Positions 1 to 5,644 of a stretch of DNA of 7,469 bases are shown one piece after another. Source of the DNA: CAMPJU01 sp046566095 (GTDB lineage: Bacteria; Pseudomonadota; Gammaproteobacteria; Xanthomonadales; Xanthomonadaceae); NCBI GenBank assembly GCA_046566095.1, contig JBKHXI010000162.1, positions 1-7,469 of the forward strand, given 5' to 3'. The position numbers were made by a program, and so were the translations under genes. The notes beneath the pieces were generated by a model. The model was given only the letters and a program-made list of their open reading frames with translations. It did no database searches and had not been told where the DNA came from. How positions within the stretch are numbered: the first letter of the stretch is position 1; every line of letters begins with the position of its first letter.

Positions 1-1
1 G

Positions 2-850
2 GCGCGCTTCGTCGAGGACGCATGGACCCGGGAGGAGGCCTGCCCCGAGCCCGGCCGCGGCGGCGGCGGCGGGCGCACCCGGGTGCTGCGCGAGGGCGCG
101 GTGTTCGAGCAGGCCGGGGTCGGGTTCTCCGACGTGTCGGGAAGCGCGCTGCCGCCGGCGGCGACCGCGGCGCGTCCGGAGCTGGCCGGCGCCGCCTGGC
201 GCGCGGTCGGGGTGTCGCTGGTGTTCCACCCGCGCAATCCCTACCTGCCGACCACGCACATGAACGTGCGCCATTTCCGCGCCGCGCGCGGCGGCGAGAC
301 GGTGGCCTGGTGGTTCGGCGGCGGCTTCGACCTGACCCCGTGCTATCCCTTCGACGAGGACGTGCTGCACTGGCACCGCACCGCCCGCGCGCTGTGCGAG
401 CCCTTCGGCGGCCAGGCCCGCTACGACGCCCACAAGCGCTGGTGCGACCAGTATTTCTTCCTGAAGCACCGCGGCGAGACCCGCGGCGTCGGCGGCCTGT
501 TCTTCGACGACCTGCACGAGGACTTCGACCGCGACTTCGGCTACCTGCGCGCGGTCGGCGACGGTTTCCTGGATGCGTACCTGCCGATCGTCGAACGCCG
601 CCGCGACACCCCGTTCGGCCAGCGCGAGCGCGACTTCCAGCTGTACCGGCGCGGGCGCTACGTGGAGTTCAACCTGGTCTGGGACCGCGGCACCCTGTTC
701 GGGCTGCAGTCGGGCGGGCGCACCGAGTCGATCCTGATGAGCCTGCCGCCGCTGGCGCGCTGGGAGTACGGCTACCGGCCCGGGCCCGGCAGCCCCGAAG
801 CCGGCCTCGCCGACTACCTGCGCCCGCGCGACTGGCTGGCCGGATCCTGA
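2..850 (+). CDS. hemF: Oxygen-dependent coproporphyrinogen III oxidase (5' end missing)
   Basis: HemF catalyses the aerobic oxidative decarboxylation of coproporphyrinogen III to protoporphyrinogen IX in haem synthesis and is a soluble homodimer. The reading frame is open from base 2 to the TGA at 848-850, giving 282 residues in view. Visible family motifs are GGGGRTRVLREG, VFEQAGVGFSDVSG, the HxNVR segment in PTTHMNVRHF, WWFGGGFDLTPCYPF, KRWCDQYFFLKHR, GGLFFDDL, the long block YRRGRYVEFNLVWDRGTLFG, and GGRTESILMSLPP near the C-terminus. By comparison with the 299-residue E. coli protein as I recall it, about 28 N-terminal residues lie outside the window. One oddity is an apparent insertion of about eight residues (EACPEPGR) between the conserved WTRE and the GGGGR loop. 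The next gene is convergent, its stop codon 30 bases away. HemF identity is very secure; the true start cannot be seen. Confidence 0.97.
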   Translation, partial: ARFVEDAWTREEACPEPGRGGGGGRTRVLREGAVFEQAGVGFSDVSGSALPPAATAARPELAGAAWRAVGVSLVFHPRNPYLPTTHMNVRHFRAARGGETVAWWFGGGFDLTPCYPFDEDVLHWHRTARALCEPFGGQARYDAHKRWCDQYFFLKHRGETRGVGGLFFDDLHEDFDRDFGYLRAVGDGFLDAYLPIVERRRDTPFGQRERDFQLYRRGRYVEFNLVWDRGTLFGLQSGGRTESILMSLPPLARWEYGYRPGPGSPEAGLADYLRPRDWLAGS

Positions 851-880
851 TCGGACCGGGCCGGCCGGGCGGCGCCACGC

Positions 881-1357
881 TCAGTCGCGCAGCTTGAGCA
901 CGGTGATCGCGCCGTTGGGCTCCAGCCAGGCGGCCTCGATCTGGGCGCGCTCGCGCACGTTGGCCGCGCGCATCGCCTCCTCCAGGTCGCTGGGCGGGAT
1001 CATCTGCCGCCGCAGCACGCGCTCGAACACCTCGCCGTTGCGCGCCAGCAGCACCGGCTCGCCCTGCACCAGGCGGTCGGCCAGCGGGCTGCGCGAGGTC
1101 GCGATCCCCACCAGCCAGTTCAGGCCGATCAGGGTCGCGGCCAGGATCAGCCCGCCCAGCAGCGAGACGTCCTCGCCGATCAGCGAGTTCTGCACGGCGG
1201 TGCCCAGCAGCACCACCACGATCAGGTCGAAGGGCGTGTGCTGGCCCACGGTGCGCTTGCCGGTGATCCGGACCAGGGCCAGGATCACCAGGTAGACCAC
1301 GCAGGCGCGCAGCACGAATTCCCACCAGGGCATGGCCAGTTCGAACAGGTCGCTCAT
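881..1357 (-). CDS. DUF421 (YetF/YcaP-like) membrane protein
   Basis: A 158-residue inner-membrane protein of the DUF421 family, whose molecular role is not well defined. Three hydrophobic segments are visible at about residues 12-31, 43-60 and 64-86. They are followed by a soluble, probably cytoplasmic, domain with family signatures: GEPVLLARNGEVFERVLRR (99-117), the IPPSDLEEAMR helix (120-130) and the closing beta-hairpin AAWLEPNGAITVLKL (142-156). The conserved ITGKRTVGQHTPFDLIVVVLLG stretch joins TM1 and TM2. The ATG at 1357-1355 is chosen because GGAG (1367-1364) sits six bases upstream; the frame stays open further upstream but runs into repeat DNA. It lacks the extra C-terminal extension of the longer Bacillus YetF proteins, which seems usual for proteobacterial members. 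It is convergent with hemF and preceded by the repeat-rich gap behind the sRNA terminator, so it is probably transcribed alone. Confidence 0.9.
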   Translation of the reverse strand: MSDLFELAMPWWEFVLRACVVYLVILALVRITGKRTVGQHTPFDLIVVVLLGTAVQNSLIGEDVSLLGGLILAATLIGLNWLVGIATSRSPLADRLVQGEPVLLARNGEVFERVLRRQMIPPSDLEEAMRAANVRERAQIEAAWLEPNGAITVLKLRD

Positions 1358-1363
1358 CGCCTG

Positions 1364-1367
1364 CTCC
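1364..1367 (-). promoter_or_regulatory. Ribosome binding site of the DUF421 gene
   Basis: GGAG on the minus strand lies six bases before the ATG at 1357. It decides the start, because the same frame stays open well upstream through non-coding repeat DNA. Confidence 0.65.
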
Positions 1368-1465
1368 GTCGGGTATGGAGGGAGCGCGAGTGTCGCGGGC
1401 CCGGCGCGGGGGCGGCGTGAGCGAATCCGCGGGAACTGAGCTCTCCCGCGATCGTCTTGCGGGCT

Positions 1466-1520
1466 GGAAAAGGGGAACAGCAGGTCCCTCGCTGCGCTCG
1501 GGACGACAGGAAAGCGAAGG
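1466..1520 (-). repeat. Interspersed intergenic repeat (CGAGCGCAGCGAGGGAC type)
   Basis: Read on the minus strand, this contains GTCCCGAGCGCAGCGAGGGA followed by CCTGCT. That is the core of a dispersed repeat I recognise from many high-GC proteobacterial genomes, where it yields spurious peptides such as SAARDL, ERSEG and RAQRG. The core at 1484-1504 is an imperfect inverted repeat: GTCCC pairs with GGGAC, and an inner GC/GC pair surrounds a TGC loop. Boundaries are approximate. Recognition is from memory; a genome-wide count would settle it. Confidence 0.55.
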
Positions 1521-1570
1521 GCGCGCCTGCGGATCGGGCGGGCCGGGGCGCCACGGATCCCGGGGCGCCC

Positions 1571-1615
1571 GGAACCAGGAACCGGAACCACGAACCGGAA
1601 CCACCAGCGGGAACC
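1571..1615. repeat. GGAACC short tandem repeat
   Basis: GGAACC occurs at 1571, 1578, 1584, 1597 and 1610, plus a one-base variant CGAACC at 1591, with spacers of zero to seven bases. It is a small degenerate microsatellite-like tract directly beyond the T-run of the sRNA terminator (on the minus strand). It is not coding and has no recognised function. Confidence 0.75.
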
Positions 1616-1654
1616 AATAAAAAGCCCCGCAGACCAGGGGGAGGTCGGCGGGGC
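1616..1654 (-). terminator. Rho-independent terminator (third hairpin of the sRNA)
   Basis: On the minus strand, a perfect 7-bp G+C stem GCCCCGC/GCGGGGC encloses a second 4-bp stem GACC/GGTC with a seven-base C-rich loop, and TTTTTATT follows at once. It ends the sRNA and would also stop any read-through from polA before the DUF421 gene. Confidence 0.88.
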
Positions 1655-1738
1655 CGGGGAACGGTACCTGGGGAGGGGTGCCCGTTCCGGGGATCACTCC
1701 AGGGGAGGGAGATGATCGTGCGACGGACGTTGCATCCG
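1616..1738 (-). ncRNA. sX13-like trans-acting small RNA downstream of polA
   Basis: On the minus strand, three hairpins follow one another with three-base spacers and each exposes the same C-rich core. SL1 (1717-1692) has a stem GATCA/TGATC plus CTCC/GGAG with one bulged T, and loop CTCCCCT. SL2 (1688-1658) has GGAACGG/CCGTTCC, an inner ACC/GGT, and loop CCTCCCCA. SL3 (1654-1624) has GCCCCGC/GCGGGGC, an inner GACC/GGTC, and loop TCCCCCT, followed by TTTTTATT. All three carry CTCCCC. This design, the size near 120 nt and the position about 200 bases downstream of polA on the same strand match the Xanthomonas sRNA sX13, which uses C-rich loops to pair with G-rich mRNA sites; Spot 42 holds the same position in E. 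coli. The 3' end is secure. The 5' end is inferred from a weak -10-like box and could be several bases off. The family link rests on structure, position and memory, not alignment. Confidence 0.8.
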
Positions 1739-1742
1739 TCGC
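1720..1742. repeat. 8-bp perfect inverted repeat at the sRNA 5' end
   Basis: GCGACGGA at 1720-1727 pairs with TCCGTCGC at 1735-1742 around a seven-base spacer. It straddles the likely transcription start of the sRNA. If the transcript starts upstream of 1742, this is a 5' hairpin; if it starts near 1738 or later, only half is transcribed and the repeat may be a protein-binding site. Confidence 0.55.
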
Positions 1743-1744
1743 GG

Positions 1745-1790
1745 TCTATGGGACCAAAGTCGACATGGATGGTTCGTGAAGAAAGAGGTT
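1745..1790 (-). promoter_or_regulatory. Probable promoter region of the sRNA
   Basis: Around 1745-1800 the base composition falls clearly below the surrounding G+C level, as expected for a promoter. On the minus strand CATAGA (1750-1745) is a weak -10-like hexamer that would start transcription near 1738. No good TTGACA-like box lies 16-18 bases upstream of it, so the promoter is weak, activator-dependent or wrongly placed here. Confidence 0.35.
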
Positions 1791-1852
1791 AAGAATTCGT
1801 AGGGTTCAGGGCCGATTCATGGCGCGGGACCGGGCGGGCGCGCGGGGGCGCG

Positions 1853-1906
1853 GGGATCGCGCCCAAGGGGCGCTCCTACGGGGTTGCCGCCCTTGGGCGC
1901 GGTCCC
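1853..1906. repeat. Inverted pair of REP-like sequences behind polA
   Basis: The left copy, read on the minus strand from 1879 to 1853, contains GTAGGAGCGCCCCTTGGGCG and then CGATC. Its internal stem is GCGCCC-CTT-GGGCGC. The right copy, on the plus strand at about 1880-1906, keeps CGCCCTTGGGCGCGGTCCC but has lost the GTAGGAG head. The arms 1853-1872 and 1888-1906 are nearly perfectly complementary across a 15-base spacer. GTAGGAGCGSC followed by a stem and GCGA is the REP form common in Xanthomonadaceae and Pseudomonas. Such elements often lie at 3' ends and can protect mRNA or slow read-through. Confidence 0.7.
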
Positions 1907-1915
1907 GGGGAACAC

Positions 1916-1932
1916 GCCGGCGACCCGCCGGC
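1916..1932 (-). terminator. Hairpin directly downstream of polA
   Basis: GCCGGCG (1916-1922) and CGCCGGC (1926-1932) form a perfect 7-bp stem with a three-base loop, five bases beyond the polA stop codon. No T-run follows on the minus strand (GTGTTCCCC), so it is at best a weak or Rho-assisted terminator, or an mRNA 3'-end protector. Confidence 0.4.
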
Positions 1933-1937
1933 CCCGC

Positions 1938-4793
1938 TCAATGCGCCTCGTCCCAGTTGCCCCCGACGCCGCTGTCCACCACCAGCGGCACCCGCAGCGC
2001 GGCCGCGGCGGCCATCCGCCGGCCCACCTCCCCCACCAGCTCCTCGACGAAGCCGGCCTCGGCCTCGAACACCAGCTCGTCGTGCACCTGCAGCACCATC
2101 AACGCGCGCCCGCGGTGCCCGGCCAGCCAGCCGTCGATGTCGACCATCGCCCGCTTGATGATGTCGGCCGCGGTGCCCTGCATCGGCGCGTTGATCGCGG
2201 CGCGCTCGGCCCCGGCGCGCAGGCCCTGGTTGCGGGCGTGGATGTTGTCCAGGTACAGCCGCCGCCCGAACACCGTCTCCACGTAGCCGCGCTCGCGCGC
2301 CTGCTCGCGGGTGCGCTCCATGAACTCGCGCACGCCTGGGTAGCGGTTGAAGTACAGGGTGATGTAGTCCTGCGCCTCGGTGCGGGCGATGCCGAGCTGG
2401 CGCGCCAGCCCGTGCGGGCCCATGCCGTACATCAGGCCGAAGTTGATCGCCTTGGCCGCGCGACGCTCGTCCGGCCCGACCGCGTCGATCGGCTTGCCGA
2501 ACACCTCGGCGGCGGTGGCGCGGTGGATGTCGGCGCCGGCGGCGAAGGCCGCGACCAGGCCGGGGTCGCCGGACAGGTGGGCCATGATCCGCAGCTCGAT
2601 CTGCGAGTAGTCGCAGGCCACGATCCGGCGGCCTTCCGGCGCCACGAACGCGGTGCGGATGCGGCGCCCGTCCGCGGTGCGGATCGGGATGTTCTGCAGG
2701 TTCGGGTCGCTGGAGGCCAGCCGCCCGGTGGCGGCGCCGGCCTGGTGGTAGCTGGTGTGGACCCGGCCGGTGTCGGGGTTGACCATCTCCGGCAGCTTGT
2801 CGGTATAGGTGCTGCGCAGCTTGGCCAGGCCGCGGTATTCGAGGATCACCCGCGGCAGCTCGTGGCGGTCGGCGATCGCCTCCAGCGCCTCCTCGTTGGT
2901 CGAGGGCTGGCCCTTCGGGGTCTTCACCAGCGCCGGCAGGCCCAGCTCCTCGAACAGCAGCGCGCACAGCTGACGCGGCGAGTCCAGGTTGAACTCGCGC
3001 CCGGCCAGCTCGGTGGCGCGGCGCCGGGCGTCGAGCATGCGCCGGCCCAGGTCCGCGGACTGGCGGCGCAGTTCGGCCGCGTCGACCAGCACGCCGTTGG
3101 CCTCGACCCGCGCCAGCACCGGCACCAGCGGCATCTCGATGTCGCGGTAGACGCGCTCGAGCGCCGGCTCGGCGGCCAGCCGCGGGCGCAGCGCGCGGTG
3201 CAGGCGCAGGGTGACGTCGGCGTCCTCGGCGGCGTATTCGGTGGCACGCGCGACGTCGACCTCGTCGAAGCCGATCTGCTTGGCGCCCTTGCCGCAGACA
3301 TCCGTGTAGGGGATGGTGGTGAGGCCCAGATGGCGCCTGGCGAGCGAATCCATGTCGTGCGACTTGTCGGATTCCAGCACGTAGGATTCGAGCAGGGTGT
3401 CGTGCACGATGCCGCGCAGCGTGATGCCGTGGTTGGCCAGGACGTGGGCGTCGTACTTGAGGTTCTGGCCGAGCTTGGCGTGCTTGTCCGACTCGAGCCA
3501 GGGGCGGAGCTTGTCCAGCACCTCGGCGAGCGGCAACTGCGCCGGCGCATCCGTGCCACGGTGCGCCAGCGGCAGGTAGGCCGCCTCGCCCGGCGCGACC
3601 GCGAACGACATCCCGACCAGCTGCGCCGCCATCGGGTCGAGGCTGTTGGTCTCCGTGTCGAAGGCGGTCAGCTCGGCTGCGGAGATCTTCTCGAGCCAGG
3701 CCTCGAAGCTCGCCCAGTCGAGGAGGGTCACGTAGCCGCTGCGGTGGGCGCCCGCGACGCCGCCTGCAGGCGCGGCGCCAGCCGCGAGCTTCTCTCTATC
3801 CGCCGCCGCCCCTCCATCGCCGGAAAGGCTCGCGGCTGGCGCCGCTCCTACAGCGGGAATTGCGGTAATTGGGGTCTGTCCCCGATCTCCCTGGCCATCG
3901 AAGCGGCGCGCCTCAGTCGCGGCTTTCGACGCGGCCACACTCGCCGCACCGCCATCGAGATCCTTCAGCCAGCCGCGGAACTCGAAGCGCTCATAGAGCG
4001 CCCGCAGCGCCGCCTTGTCGTCCTCGCGCGCCGGCAGCTCGTCGAGCCCCACCGGCAGCTCGACGTCGGTCGCCACCGTCACCAGCTTCCGGCCGAGCGG
4101 CAGGAAGTCCAGGTGCTTGCGCAGGTTCTCGCCCACCTTGCCGCCGACCTTTTCGGCGTTGGCGACCAGGTTGTCGAGGGTGCCGTACTCGGTCAGCCAC
4201 TTTACCGCGGTCTTGGGCCCGCACTTCTCCACCCCGGGGACGTTGTCCACGGTGTCGCCGACGAGCGCCAGGTAATCGACGATGCGCTCGGGCGGCACGC
4301 CGAACTTGGCCTCGACGCCGGCCGCGTCCAGCACCTCCTCGCTCATCGTGTTGACCCAGCGCACCCCGGGGCGCACGAGCTGGGTGAGGTCCTTGTCGCC
4401 GGTCGAGATCACCACCTCCCAGCCGCGCTCCAGCGCCTGGCGGGTCAGCGTGCCGATGACGTCGTCCGCCTCCACGCCTTCCACCGCCAGCAGCGGCCAG
4501 CCCTCGGCCACCACCGCCTCGTGCAGCGGTTCGATCTGCGCGCGCAGGTCGTCGGGCATGGGCGGGCGGTGCGACTTGTATTCGGGATACCAGTCGTCGC
4601 GGAAGGTCTTGCCCTTGGCGTCGAATACGCAGGCGCGAAATTCTGCCTTGTAGTCGCTTTCCAGCCGCCTTAGCATCGACAGCACCCCCCGGATCGCGCC
4701 CGTCGGCTCGCCCTGCGCATTACGAAGGTCGGGCAGCGCATGGAAGGCGCGGTAAAGATAGCTGGAGCCGTCGACGAGCAGCAGGGTGGGCAT
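1938..4793 (-). CDS. polA: DNA polymerase I
   Basis: Family A polymerase of 951 residues for Okazaki-primer removal and repair synthesis. The 5'-nuclease domain (1-280) shows VDGSSYLYRAFHAL, VEADDVIGT (E108, D110, D111), STGDKD (D133, D135) and GDTVDNVPGV (D180, D183). The 3'-5' exonuclease (about 352-545) keeps D379 and E381 in FDTET, D448 in NLKYD, and Y520/D524 in YAAEDAD, so proofreading looks intact. The polymerase domain shows motif A DYSQIELR (D728), the O helix with R777, K781, F785 and Y789, and motif C QVHDE (H904, D905, E906). The linker 280-350 is long and repeat-derived: residues 314-344 are encoded by a REP doublet. The ATG at 4793 gives the family N-terminus MPTLLLVDG with AAGGA eleven bases upstream; an ATG at 4805 would add MFHK but has no room for a ribosome site. 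Transcription diverges from the LOG gene. Confidence 0.98.
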   Translation of the reverse strand: MPTLLLVDGSSYLYRAFHALPDLRNAQGEPTGAIRGVLSMLRRLESDYKAEFRACVFDAKGKTFRDDWYPEYKSHRPPMPDDLRAQIEPLHEAVVAEGWPLLAVEGVEADDVIGTLTRQALERGWEVVISTGDKDLTQLVRPGVRWVNTMSEEVLDAAGVEAKFGVPPERIVDYLALVGDTVDNVPGVEKCGPKTAVKWLTEYGTLDNLVANAEKVGGKVGENLRKHLDFLPLGRKLVTVATDVELPVGLDELPAREDDKAALRALYERFEFRGWLKDLDGGAASVAASKAATEARRFDGQGDRGQTPITAIPAVGAAPAASLSGDGGAAADREKLAAGAAPAGGVAGAHRSGYVTLLDWASFEAWLEKISAAELTAFDTETNSLDPMAAQLVGMSFAVAPGEAAYLPLAHRGTDAPAQLPLAEVLDKLRPWLESDKHAKLGQNLKYDAHVLANHGITLRGIVHDTLLESYVLESDKSHDMDSLARRHLGLTTIPYTDVCGKGAKQIGFDEVDVARATEYAAEDADVTLRLHRALRPRLAAEPALERVYRDIEMPLVPVLARVEANGVLVDAAELRRQSADLGRRMLDARRRATELAGREFNLDSPRQLCALLFEELGLPALVKTPKGQPSTNEEALEAIADRHELPRVILEYRGLAKLRSTYTDKLPEMVNPDTGRVHTSYHQAGAATGRLASSDPNLQNIPIRTADGRRIRTAFVAPEGRRIVACDYSQIELRIMAHLSGDPGLVAAFAAGADIHRATAAEVFGKPIDAVGPDERRAAKAINFGLMYGMGPHGLARQLGIARTEAQDYITLYFNRYPGVREFMERTREQARERGYVETVFGRRLYLDNIHARNQGLRAGAERAAINAPMQGTAADIIKRAMVDIDGWLAGHRGRALMVLQVHDELVFEAEAGFVEELVGEVGRRMAAAAALRVPLVVDSGVGGNWDEAH
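3764..3853. repeat. REP doublet (REPIN) inside the polA reading frame
   Basis: Two REP sequences face each other. The right one reads CTGTAGGAGCGGCGCCAGCC then GCGAGC on the minus strand (3853-3828). The left one reads CTGCAGGCGCGGCGCCAGCC then GCGAGC on the plus strand (3764-3789). The inner 18 bases (3772-3789 and 3828-3845) are perfect reverse complements with a 38-base spacer. Total length is 90 bp, a multiple of three, and it is translated as polA residues 314-344. REPINs of about this size are moved in trans by RAYT (TnpA-REP) transposases; none is encoded in this window. Confidence 0.85.
3868..3892. repeat. GGGGTCTGTCCCC palindromic element in polA
   Basis: ATTGGGG and CCCCGAT flank a five-base TCTGT centre, forming an inverted repeat of about 7 bp with one G-T pair. 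GGGGTCTGTCCCC/GGGGTCAGACCCC-like words are dispersed in many proteobacterial genomes. It lies 14 bases from the REPIN and encodes roughly polA residues 301-309, within the same linker. Its status as a dispersed element is from recognition and needs a genome count. Confidence 0.45.
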
Positions 4794-4877
4794 CTTGTGG
4801 AACATCCTTGCGGGAAACCGGGCGGGCCGCGCCGCACTCGAAACATCGTGGGCCCCATCCCTGAACACGAGAACAAC
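4794..4877. other. Divergent intergenic region, polA / LOG gene
   Basis: Only 84 bases separate the two start codons, so both promoters must sit here or overlap the opposite gene. On the polA side AAGGA (4809-4805, minus strand) is the likely ribosome site. On the other side only a weak GAG (4870-4872) precedes the ATG. No clear sigma-70 hexamers could be assigned in this G+C-rich stretch. Confidence 0.4.
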
Positions 4878-5603
4878 ATGACCGCGAAAGAAAAACTCCC
4901 CCGCAGCGTGCCCGACAGCACCACGCCGCGCTACAACGCGCGCGAGTCCTGGCGAATCTTCGGGATTATGGCAGAGTTCGTGGAGGCGACCGAACGCCTG
5001 TCCGCGATCCGCCCGGCGGTGTCGATCTTCGGCAGCGCGCGCACCCCGCCCGACCACATGTACTACATGCTCGCCGAGCAGATCGCCCGCCTGCTGTCGG
5101 ATTCGGGCTTCGCGGTGATCTCGGGCGGCGGCCCAGGCATCATGGAGGCGGCCAACAAGGGCGCCTTCTTCGGCAAGAGCCCGTCGGTGGGGCTCAACAT
5201 CCAGCTGCCGCTGGAACAGGCGGCCAATCCCTACCAGGACATCTCGCAGACCTTCCAGCACTTCTTCGCGCGCAAGTTCATGTTCGTGAAGTTCGCCACC
5301 GCCTACGTGGTGATGCCGGGCGGCTTCGGCACGCTCGACGAGCTGCTCGAGGCGATGACGCTGGTGCAGACGAAGAAGAGCCGCAGGATCCCTATCATCC
5401 TGGTGCACCGCCCGTTCTGGCAGGGCCTGCTCGACTGGCTGCGCGACCGCCTGGTCGCCGAGGGCATGATCAGCCGCGAGGACCTCGATCTGGTGCAGGT
5501 CATCGACAAGCCCGAGGAGGTGGTCGAGGCCATCTTCAAGCACTACGAGCGCCGCGGCTTCCAGCCCCTGCCGGCCGAGCGCGAGATGATGCTGAACCTG
5601 TGA
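4878..5603 (+). CDS. LOG family protein (TIGR00730), nucleotide 5'-monophosphate phosphoribohydrolase
   Basis: A 241-residue Rossmann-fold protein of the 'lysine decarboxylase-like' LOG family. Characterised members cleave the N-glycosidic bond of nucleoside monophosphates, including cytokinin ribotides and, for E. coli PpnN, purine and pyrimidine nucleotides; they do not decarboxylate lysine. Visible signatures are the first Rossmann strand AVSIFGSART (47-56), GGGPGIMEAANKGA (83-96), the catalytic-site arginine in FFARKFMF (129-136), and the defining PGGFGTLDE (147-155, E155). The ATG at 4878 starts the typical N-terminus of xanthomonad homologues (MTAKEK...SVPDSTTPRYN). The frame is open upstream to 4740, but that part overlaps the start of polA on the other strand. 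The ribosome site is weak. It is divergent from polA and followed by a promoter-like segment, so it is probably monocistronic. Substrate preference cannot be read from the sequence. Confidence 0.93.
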   Translation: MTAKEKLPRSVPDSTTPRYNARESWRIFGIMAEFVEATERLSAIRPAVSIFGSARTPPDHMYYMLAEQIARLLSDSGFAVISGGGPGIMEAANKGAFFGKSPSVGLNIQLPLEQAANPYQDISQTFQHFFARKFMFVKFATAYVVMPGGFGTLDELLEAMTLVQTKKSRRIPIILVHRPFWQGLLDWLRDRLVAEGMISREDLDLVQVIDKPEEVVEAIFKHYERRGFQPLPAEREMMLNL

Positions 5604-5635
5604 GCGCCCGCTTCCGCAGGCGCGGCCGAAGCCGC
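5604..5635 (+). other. Two overlapping hairpins after the LOG gene
   Basis: GCGCC (5604-5608) can pair with GGCGC (5619-5623). Alternatively GCGGC (5622-5626) pairs with GCCGC (5631-5635) around a CGAA tetraloop. The stems share bases, so only one can form at a time. The second is followed by GAAAACGG rather than a T-run. They may weakly end the LOG transcript and lie beside the promoter of the next gene. Confidence 0.35.
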
Positions 5636-5644
5636 GAAAACGGC

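Larger units (their letters stand above)
1358..1615. other. Repeat-rich intergenic stretch, no gene
   Basis: This gap lies between the sRNA terminator and the DUF421 start. Open frames here are short, mutually overlapping, and low-complexity Arg/Gly/Pro-rich, so I read none as a gene. It contains a dispersed repeat at about 1466-1520, two copies of GGGGCGCC around 1545-1570, and a GGAACC tandem tract at 1571-1615. No convincing -10/-35 pair for the DUF421 gene could be assigned. Confidence 0.6.

Noticed and set aside
851..880. Possible bidirectional terminator between hemF and the DUF421 gene
   Set aside because: The 30 bases are G+C-rich and contain the palindrome GGCCGGCC, but there is no T-run on either strand and no stable longer stem.
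1571..1615. CRISPR-like array
   Set aside because: Units are only six bases with spacers of zero to seven bases, so this is a short tandem repeat and not repeat-spacer structure. No cas genes are present.
669..1697. A 342-codon minus-strand open frame joining the hemF end, the DUF421 gene and the repeat region
   Set aside because: It is out of frame with the DUF421 protein, crosses the sRNA terminator and dispersed repeats, and shows only repeat-derived peptides such as RPERSEG.
3764..3892. Possibility that the polA linker repeats mark a frameshifted or broken polA
   Set aside because: The frame is open throughout. The REPIN is a multiple of three, and all exonuclease and polymerase motifs follow in the same frame with normal spacing.
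1884..4673. A 929-codon open frame on the + strand, antisense to polA
   Set aside because: It lies wholly across polA, whose catalytic motifs are intact. The translation is Arg/His/Gln/Val-biased without recognisable domains, which is typical of the complementary frame of a 70 % G+C gene.
4794..5543. A 250-codon upstream extension of the polA frame on the minus strand
   Set aside because: It is antisense to the LOG gene, which has clear family motifs. PolA families begin at the LLLVDGSSYLYRAFHAL segment encoded just below 4793.
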